DNA of 64,000 nt from DASXMT01 sp036521415. GTDB lineage: Bacteria; Actinomycetota; Acidimicrobiia; Acidimicrobiales; RAAP-2. Position numbers and translations under genes: made by a program. The notes beneath the pieces were generated by a model that did no database searches, had not been told where the DNA came from, and saw nothing but the letters and a program-made list of their open reading frames with translations. Of the stretch, positions 58,538 to 64,000 are shown piece by piece; positions within the stretch are counted from its first letter, which is position 1, and each line of letters begins with the position of its first letter. Location: positions 1-64,000 of the forward strand of contig DATDHU010000065.1 of the NCBI GenBank assembly GCA_036521415.1, read 5' to 3'.

Positions 58538-59051
58538 TCAGGCCCCGTTGTGAACGCGGTACCTCAGGCTGGTCCTGTCCCCGATCTCTTGAACGCTGAT
58601 CTTCTCCAAGGAGACCCGCTGGAGATCCTCGCATTCGAGAAGGCGAAGTCCCCTCCCCAACAGCACCGGGATCAGATCGATCCGGAGCTCGTCGACCATA
58701 CGGCCCGTAGGAGCTCCTGCACCAAGCCGGCTCCGCCGACCACGGTGACCGACCTCCCCTTGCCGGCGGGTGTCGCCTGGGCGATGGCCGATTCGACGCC
58801 GTCGAGCACGACGTGGGTGCTTCATGGGTGAGCACGAAGATCGGCACGTGGAACTCATAGTTCCCCACGTACGAGTTCAGGTCGCCCATCTCGAATGTTC
58901 TCCGACCCATGAGCACGGCCCCGGTCTCGGCGACCATGGCGTTCATGTAGTTGCTTCCTTGAAGGGTGGCCAAGTCGGGGTACAGGCGGTCCGAGTTGCC
59001 GTTCCGATCGGCGACAAAACCGTCGAGCGCGGTAGTCATGCCCGCTACCAC
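58538..59051 (-). pseudogene. Frameshifted dihydrofolate-reductase-like (RibD C-terminal) gene
   Basis: Three frames together spell one RibD-C/DHFR-like protein. The first (GTG at 59051 to about 58826) gives VAGMTTALDGFVADRNGNSD and GAVLMGRRTFEMGDLNSYVG. The second (about 58825-58705) gives VVLDGVESAIAQATPAGKGR and SVTVVGGAGLVQELLRA. The third (about 58700-58538) gives MVDELRIDLIPVLLGRGLRL and the end. At least two frameshifts (58826 and 58702 approximately) inactivate it. Confidence 0.8.
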
Positions 59052-59150
59052 TCATGTCATCGGTTCCTCCATGTCTCCGGCGGGATCGCCGGATCCTCGG
59101 TGCCCGTCGACCCGTCCGCAACGAGCACGCCCCGCTCGTATCCGTCCGGT

Positions 59151-59755
59151 TCACGGTGTCCAGGTCGGTCGACGACCGCTGAGCCCCACCACTCGGTCCA
59201 AGAACGGCGCCTCATGCGGGACCTCCACCGCCGGACCGAACGGCCCGTCGGGTTGGACGTCCGGCTCCGCAACAGAGAACGATCCCAGAAAAGAGTGCAC
59301 AGCTTCGAGTGACGGCTGATCGCACTGGTATACCTGGCTCGTGGCTCGGGCAACATCCCAACCGTGGATCACGAGTTCGTTGAGGGCGACAAGGCCGGCG
59401 ACCTCGCCGGGGAGTTGAACCCCACCGGCCTCGGTCGTCCCGCGCCACGCCGAGGGGTCGCGCCATGCCTCGGCCATCGCCGTCAGATCGTGTGGGATCC
59501 GCGTCCGCCACTCGCGGCCCAATCGCGACGCGTCGACTGACGGCCCGGGCCACCACTGTCGACGGGCGACTTCCGCGCCGCGACGGCAAAGGCAAGCGCC
59601 AGCCCGCCAACATGGTCGACCAGATCGCCGACCGTGTAGGCAGGGCACGGCGTGGGGCTGCGGAGTAGATCATCGGGAACGCTCTCGACCAAGTGAGCCA
59701 GACGCCATGCAGCCGGCTCGAGATCCACGATGCCAACGTCTGCGAATTCCGTCAT
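59151..59755 (-). pseudogene. Frameshifted TIGR03086-type DinB/maleylpyruvate-isomerase gene
   Basis: The first frame (59755 to about 59560) reads LAHLVESVPDDLLRSPTPCP and YTVGDLVDHVGGLALAFAVA with the metal-binding His. The second frame (from about 59570 to the stop at 59151) reads GPSVDASRLGREWRTRIPHD, LNELVIHGWDVARATSQVYQ and the end. A single shift around 59545-59575 breaks the gene. The intact N and C halves are otherwise typical of actinobacterial TIGR03086 proteins. Confidence 0.78.
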
Positions 59756-60137
59756 GACCCTCGTTGAGGTCCGGGGTGCAGCTGGCCGTCGCCCTGCTCA
59801 AGGAGCTAGACGACACCGTTCCCGTGAATTCATCGATGCTTCCGGGATCGGGCCCATTATTGCGTCGTTGGTCCCATCCGACCCGTCCGTCGACTGAGTC
59901 ACGCTACAGTCACCCTGAGCGCTATTGGAGGCCGAACCTCGAAGATCCAGGCATTCTCGCCGATCATTTTTCCCACACTTTGTGACGTCATGGTCCCGTA
60001 CGGCGCGGCACCACCATTGTGTGCCGGATCGACCGTCCTCCCAGGTCAAGGCAGCAGAATTTCACTAGCATCCAGCGGTACAACGCGTTGACAATACGAT
60101 CGACGCTCGGCGTCGAAGACCGAGTCTGAGAATTTTC
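59756..60137. other. 382-base intergenic stretch
   Basis: No gene or RNA recognised. It separates the broken DinB-like gene (minus) from the GGDEF-EAL gene (plus) and includes a TTGACA (60088-60093) that could be a -35 of the latter, though no matching -10 is clear. Confidence 0.45.
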
Positions 60138-62960
60138 TTGTCGGATATGGGCGAGGAGCCACGGGTGATCATGCAAGGGGATGAGGGGGGCCCGGTCGGG
60201 CCCGACGCCGACAGCATGACGGCAGCCGAGGATCCGGTTACGACCTACATCCTGAAGTCGATCCGCGGCGGGATCGTCACGTCTGCGTTCGTCCTGTTTG
60301 TTCTCGTCCTGTTTGCGCTGCTCCCGGGTGACGCCCTCGAGAACCGGAATGCCTGTCTGATCCTCATCCTCGTCGGAGCCGTGCTCACCTCGGTGAGCGC
60401 GGTGTTCCCCTGGTCCCGGATAGTCGGTCGCAAGTTCGATCGCGTCCTGATCTACGGGTGGGCCTTCGGGCTGCTCGCCCTCATCGACACCGGTATCGCC
60501 ATCAGCGGGGGGGCGCGGTCCGAGCTCTTCATCGTCTTGGTCGTGCTGATGGTGTTCTTGGGCGGCCCGTACTACTCCATTCGTTCCGGGGTCGTCCTCA
60601 ACCTCGTAGCCATTGGCGGGTACGTCATCACGCTGGCCGCAACGGGATGGGGTATCGACACGGCGACTCTGGCCTTCCGGATCGGCATGATGGCTTCGGC
60701 CGCTTTGGCCGTCGGGATACTCAGCCGCGAGCTCATGACCGGTCTCAATCGGGCCAGCGAAGAGCGACAGGCGTCCGAGCAGCGGGTGGTGCTGTGGAGC
60801 AAGGTCGCTTCCCTCGTCCGACAGATCGATTCGCCCGCGACCACTCGCGTGCTAGAGACGGTGGTCGATGCGGTGGGCACCCTCGGGTTTGACGCAGCAG
60901 CCATCTCGGTGCTCGAAGAGGACGGTATGACCCTGCGGATCCTCCACAGCCGGCACCTCAGTCACCCCTTCTCGGTCAAGACCCGTGACGGAGAGCCAGA
61001 AGCAGTGGTCCCCGCCGTCATCGACAAGCGCAGCACCATCGTCTTCGAGCACTATCCGAGCTTGCCCGGGGCCATTCAGGTGGCGGTCGAAGTCGGGCTC
61101 AAGACGGTGGTGGCTACCCCTGTCTGGGTCAGCGGCGAGATCGTCGCCGTGCTCCAAGCAGGAAGCAAACAGGACGGCTGCCCGGCTTCGGACCAGATCG
61201 CAGCGTTCGAGATGTTCGCGGCCCAAGCCGGTCGTGCCCTCGAGCATGCCCAAGCGGTGGAGCGTCAACGCAGGGAAGCAGACCACTTCCGCCAGCTCTT
61301 GGCCTCCGCTCCCGATGCCGTCATCGTCATCGGCCCCGACGGACGGGTCGTGGAGGTCAGCAATCAAGCCGAGCTCCTGTACGGTTATTCCAGCGACGAG
61401 CTGGTGGGGCAGAGCGTCACCCTCCTTATGGCCGATCGTGTCCGCGACGTGCAAACCGCACTGCTCAACGACTGGATCGCCGGCACCGGCAACCCGAGGC
61501 TCGGGCCGGACCCGACCGTGTTCGGGCGCAAGAAGGACGGCACCGAGATCCCGCTGGAGCTGGCGATCAGCACGATCGAAACACCCGAGGGCGAGCTGAC
61601 CTCGGTGGCCATCCGGGACGTGAGCGAGCGTCGCGAGTTCGAGCGTCGCCTCACCCACCAAGCCACCCACGACGCCCTGACTGGGCTCCCCAATCGAGAG
61701 CTGTTCATGCAACGGCTGAACGGGTCGCTTCACGGGCGGCTGGGTGTCGATCCGCCGGTGACCGTCTGCTTTCTCGACCTCGATCATTTCAAGTACGTCA
61801 ACGACAGTCGGGGACACCGCACGGGCGATGCGCTGGTCGAAGCCGTCGCCGAGCGGTTGGTCGGCGCCGTCGACGGGCACTTCATAGCCCGCGTGGGCGG
61901 GGACGAGTTCGGGATGCTGGTCGAAGGTTTGAGCGACCAGCGGGCCGCAGTGGACTTCACTGCCCGCCTCCTGTCGGTCTTCGACGAACCGTTCCTCGTC
62001 GATGCCGTCGACTGCTACGTCACCGCCAGCGTCGGTGTTGCCTTCGCCCGCTCGCCCGACCACGCCGAGATGGTCATGCGGAACGCCGACGCGGCCATGT
62101 ACCGGGCCAAGCGCAACGGCCGTGCGCAAGCGGCCTTCTTCGACGAGACGTTGACCGCGCTGGCGGCACAGCGGATGGCGACCGAGGGCTCTCTGCACCT
62201 GGCCCTGGCCGGAAACCAGTTCGAATTGGCCTACCAGCCCATCATCTCTCTCGATGACGGCCACATGACCGGAGTTGAGGCCCTCCTGCGCTGGCACCAT
62301 CCCCAGAAGGGCCTGGTCCTGCCGGACCAGTTCGTGAGCACGGCAGAGGACACCGGCCTCGTTGTCCCGGTCGGTCGGTGGGCTCTCGAGGAGGCCTGCC
62401 GGCAATTGGCCGCGTGGCGATGCAAGTTCCCGTTGGCCCCCGATCTCACGGTGAGCGTGAACGTGTCGGGCCGCCAACTCGAGCACGACCATTTCGTCAC
62501 CGACGTGGCCGAAGTGCTGACAGCCACGGGAATTCCACCGGCACTGCTTATTCTCGAGATCACCGAGAGTTTCTTCATCCGCGATTTTCAGGCCGCCGTC
62601 GGTCGGCTCACGGCGTTGAAGCGCCTCGGGGTTCGCCTGGCCATCGATGACTTCGGAACCGGGTTCTCGTCACTGTTCTCCCTGTCCCGCCTGCCGGTCG
62701 ATACGGTCAAGATCGACAAGGCGTTCATCGACGGGCTGGGCACCCGCTATGACGCGGTGGTCTCGGCCGTGGTGACCATGGGCAACGCATTCGACCTCGA
62801 GGTGGTGGCCGAAGGGATCGAGCATCGGAGCCAAAAGGACCGGCTGGTCGAACTGGGCTGCCGGTACGCCCAGGGGTTCTACTTCTCCATGCCCTTGACT
62901 GCGCCGGACGTCGAGGTCGTCCTGCAACGCATGAGCAAGGCCCCGCTCAGCGTGCGGTGA
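60138..62960 (+). CDS. Membrane GAF-PAS-GGDEF-EAL c-di-GMP enzyme
   Basis: 940 residues. Cytoplasmic start, then about six membrane segments (about residues 45-195), a GAF-like domain (about 215-370), PAS (about 380-500), GGDEF (about 505-670) and EAL (about 685-930). The cyclase motif GGDEF is intact at 587-591. The EAL is intact at 714-716 with EITESF, the DDFGTGFSS loop and VVAEGIEH, so both synthesis and hydrolysis of cyclic di-GMP are possible. Start TTG at 60138; ATG at 60147 or 60171 are alternatives. Regulates the switch between motile and sessile states or other c-di-GMP outputs. Confidence 0.9.
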   Translation: MSDMGEEPRVIMQGDEGGPVGPDADSMTAAEDPVTTYILKSIRGGIVTSAFVLFVLVLFALLPGDALENRNACLILILVGAVLTSVSAVFPWSRIVGRKFDRVLIYGWAFGLLALIDTGIAISGGARSELFIVLVVLMVFLGGPYYSIRSGVVLNLVAIGGYVITLAATGWGIDTATLAFRIGMMASAALAVGILSRELMTGLNRASEERQASEQRVVLWSKVASLVRQIDSPATTRVLETVVDAVGTLGFDAAAISVLEEDGMTLRILHSRHLSHPFSVKTRDGEPEAVVPAVIDKRSTIVFEHYPSLPGAIQVAVEVGLKTVVATPVWVSGEIVAVLQAGSKQDGCPASDQIAAFEMFAAQAGRALEHAQAVERQRREADHFRQLLASAPDAVIVIGPDGRVVEVSNQAELLYGYSSDELVGQSVTLLMADRVRDVQTALLNDWIAGTGNPRLGPDPTVFGRKKDGTEIPLELAISTIETPEGELTSVAIRDVSERREFERRLTHQATHDALTGLPNRELFMQRLNGSLHGRLGVDPPVTVCFLDLDHFKYVNDSRGHRTGDALVEAVAERLVGAVDGHFIARVGGDEFGMLVEGLSDQRAAVDFTARLLSVFDEPFLVDAVDCYVTASVGVAFARSPDHAEMVMRNADAAMYRAKRNGRAQAAFFDETLTALAAQRMATEGSLHLALAGNQFELAYQPIISLDDGHMTGVEALLRWHHPQKGLVLPDQFVSTAEDTGLVVPVGRWALEEACRQLAAWRCKFPLAPDLTVSVNVSGRQLEHDHFVTDVAEVLTATGIPPALLILEITESFFIRDFQAAVGRLTALKRLGVRLAIDDFGTGFSSLFSLSRLPVDTVKIDKAFIDGLGTRYDAVVSAVVTMGNAFDLEVVAEGIEHRSQKDRLVELGCRYAQGFYFSMPLTAPDVEVVLQRMSKAPLSVR

Positions 62961-63900
62961 TCCCCCAGGCGCCGGCCCAGTTCCCGCCGGGTTGCAGCAC
63001 GACCACCTCGGTGCCGGTGCGGAACGCGTCGGGTGGGCATGTCATCGGTTCGACGGCGATGCCCGTGCGTCGGGATCCTTCCGCCAGCGTGTCACCGGTG
63101 TAGACCATCAAGTGGGTGTACGCACCGTCGACCCATACACTGACACCCGTTGTCCCGTCGGGATGCTCGATGCTCACCCGTGCGCACCCGTCCGGGCCAC
63201 GTCGGAGAGCCGAGTATCCGGTGTCGAGACGGGTCGAACCGATGATTCGGCCCTGGGTGAAGTCGAACTCGGTGTTTCCCACTGGCGCATCGCCGGTGGG
63301 CAAGCCGCGCTCGTCGGTCACCAACCGCCGAGCGGCGGGAACGGTGAGGCGAAGGGTGTCGACGTGTGGTGTCCCCACCGTGAGGTAGGGGTGGAAGCCC
63401 ATACCGAAGGGGAGCGCCTCCCTCCCGAGGTTCTCGGCTTCGGCCAGGACGGTCAAACCGTCACGGCCCAAGCGGTACTCGACCTGGAGTCCCAGGGTGA
63501 ACGGATAGCCCGGGGTGGGATGGAGGACGCAGGCCATGGTCACCCTGTTCTGCGCCCTGCTCGCCATCTTCCATGGCATCCAGCGGACCAGGCCGTGGAT
63601 GGCGTTCCGGCTGGCCGGTTCGTTGAGGGGAGCCTCGGCCTGAACCCCCTCGAACACATATCGCCCGTCGCCCAAGCGATTTGGCCATGGCGCCAGCACT
63701 TGACCCCGACCACCGTGGCTCCACTCGTTCATCTCGAAACCTTCGATGAAGGGTCGGTCGTCAACGGTAAACGACCGCAAGGTCGCACCCACTTCGGTGA
63801 CCACCGCTCGTTGGTGGCCGTGGCCGATGACCCACTGATCCCCGGAGGGCGGCGTGGTCCCCGCCGGGAGTCGATCGTCGGGTTGAGGGCGAGGGGTCAT
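62947..63900 (-). CDS. Aldose 1-epimerase family protein
   Basis: 317 residues, GalM-like. NAIHGLVRWMPW and GMGFHPYLTVG provide the two catalytic-site His residues, and IAVEPMTCPPDAF the catalytic Glu. Interconverts anomers of galactose or glucose, or a related sugar phosphate. The ATG at 63900 lies six bases after GATAAT with no Shine-Dalgarno. Converges on and overlaps the GGDEF-EAL gene end by 14 bases. Confidence 0.88.
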   Translation of the reverse strand: MTPRPQPDDRLPAGTTPPSGDQWVIGHGHQRAVVTEVGATLRSFTVDDRPFIEGFEMNEWSHGGRGQVLAPWPNRLGDGRYVFEGVQAEAPLNEPASRNAIHGLVRWMPWKMASRAQNRVTMACVLHPTPGYPFTLGLQVEYRLGRDGLTVLAEAENLGREALPFGMGFHPYLTVGTPHVDTLRLTVPAARRLVTDERGLPTGDAPVGNTEFDFTQGRIIGSTRLDTGYSALRRGPDGCARVSIEHPDGTTGVSVWVDGAYTHLMVYTGDTLAEGSRRTGIAVEPMTCPPDAFRTGTEVVVLQPGGNWAGAWGITAR

Positions 63901-63906
63901 GAGGCG

Positions 63907-63912
63907 ATTATC
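63907..63912 (-). promoter_or_regulatory. -10 box of the epimerase gene (leaderless type)
   Basis: GATAAT on the minus strand, then CGCCTC and ATG. It overlaps the stop codon of the next gene upstream. Confidence 0.5.
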
Positions 63913-64000
63913 CGATCGGCGTTGGTCGACAGCGAATCGTGCGGGCAATGATCCAACTGGCCACGCCAAAGGTCACCGCCGCCAGCCAGAGGGAACTCTG
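63908..64000 (-). CDS. Possible C-terminus of a membrane protein (partial)
   Basis: 30 codons then TAA. The frame reads SSLWLAAVTFGVASWIIART and ends IRCRPTPIG, a hydrophobic helix and a short basic tail, as at the end of an integral membrane protein. The start lies outside the window. Too short to identify. Confidence 0.35.
   Translation of the reverse strand, partial: QSSLWLAAVTFGVASWIIARTIRCRPTPIG

Noticed and set aside
60852..62492. 546-codon minus-strand frame opposite the GGDEF-EAL gene
   Set aside because: High-GC antisense artefact; the plus frame has all catalytic motifs.

Overview
The window is chromosomal DNA of a high-GC actinobacterium. The content fits a deep-branching lineage such as the Acidimicrobiia, but that placement is inferred from gene content and order, not from a marker-gene comparison. 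Pointers are: very high GC; many GTG and TTG starts; an MtrA-MtrB-LpqB-type signalling unit; a class II (AroG/AroH-type) DAHP synthase; a luciferase-like F420-type oxidoreductase; DinB/maleylpyruvate-isomerase folds linked to mycothiol; and one long housekeeping block. That block runs, in transcription order, mreB-mreC-mreD-mrdA, two radical-SAM-associated genes, rne/rng, rplU, rpmA, a phosphatase, obgE, proB, proA, a MoxR ATPase, a VWA protein and a phosphoglycerate-mutase-like phosphatase, with nadD and rsfS further on.

Layout. 1-1845: rpsB (partial) and xerC. 2022-6780: Tat-exported peptide-type binding protein, OmpR-family regulator, sensor kinase and short GerMN lipoprotein, apparently one operon. 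6868-9178: rsfS, a small membrane protein, nadD and an LLM oxidoreductase. 9216-10574: DAHP synthase. 10615-29197: the housekeeping block above, all on the minus strand and tightly overlapped. 29388-34737: ndk, folC, clpX, clpP, tig. 34738-35527: decayed non-coding stretch with inverted short repeats. 35528-38470: DinB-like protein, glutathione peroxidase, small Zn-type protein, Ppx/GppA and tRNA-Pro. 38634-44434: secreted protein, metallo-beta-lactamase-fold hydrolase, DedA, Zn-ribbon protein, orphan ParA, TetR and FUSC protein. 44512-48895: MarR regulator with a two-subunit ABC exporter. 48919-51037: DoxX, ArsR and a cation-diffusion transporter. 51071-53268: small proteins and an SDR. 53376-56856: PadR regulator with an FtsX-type ABC system. 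57145-59755: decay zone with three broken genes around a cluster of tRNA-Arg, tRNA-His and tRNA-Lys. 60138-62960: GGDEF-EAL protein. 62947-63900: aldose 1-epimerase.

How genes work together. mreBCD-mrdA builds the elongation wall machinery, but rodA is missing from its usual place after mrdA. The regulator-kinase-lipoprotein unit should sense envelope state. clpX-clpP-tig handles protein quality control, and proA-proB makes proline. The exporters at 44.5-48.9 kb and 53.4-56.9 kb each sit in one translationally coupled operon with their own repressor.

The most striking general signal is that many transcription units start with a TANNNT box six or seven bases before the start codon and have no Shine-Dalgarno sequence, which is the signature of leaderless transcripts. 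It helped choose starts for 14 genes. Other points of note are a 26-codon coupled ORF between mreD and mrdA, complementary degeneracy in the ABC heterodimer, operator-like dyads over the marR and padR promoters, an internally deleted epoxide-hydrolase gene, and several short tandem duplications in and between genes. I did not find a clear new defence or biosynthetic system.
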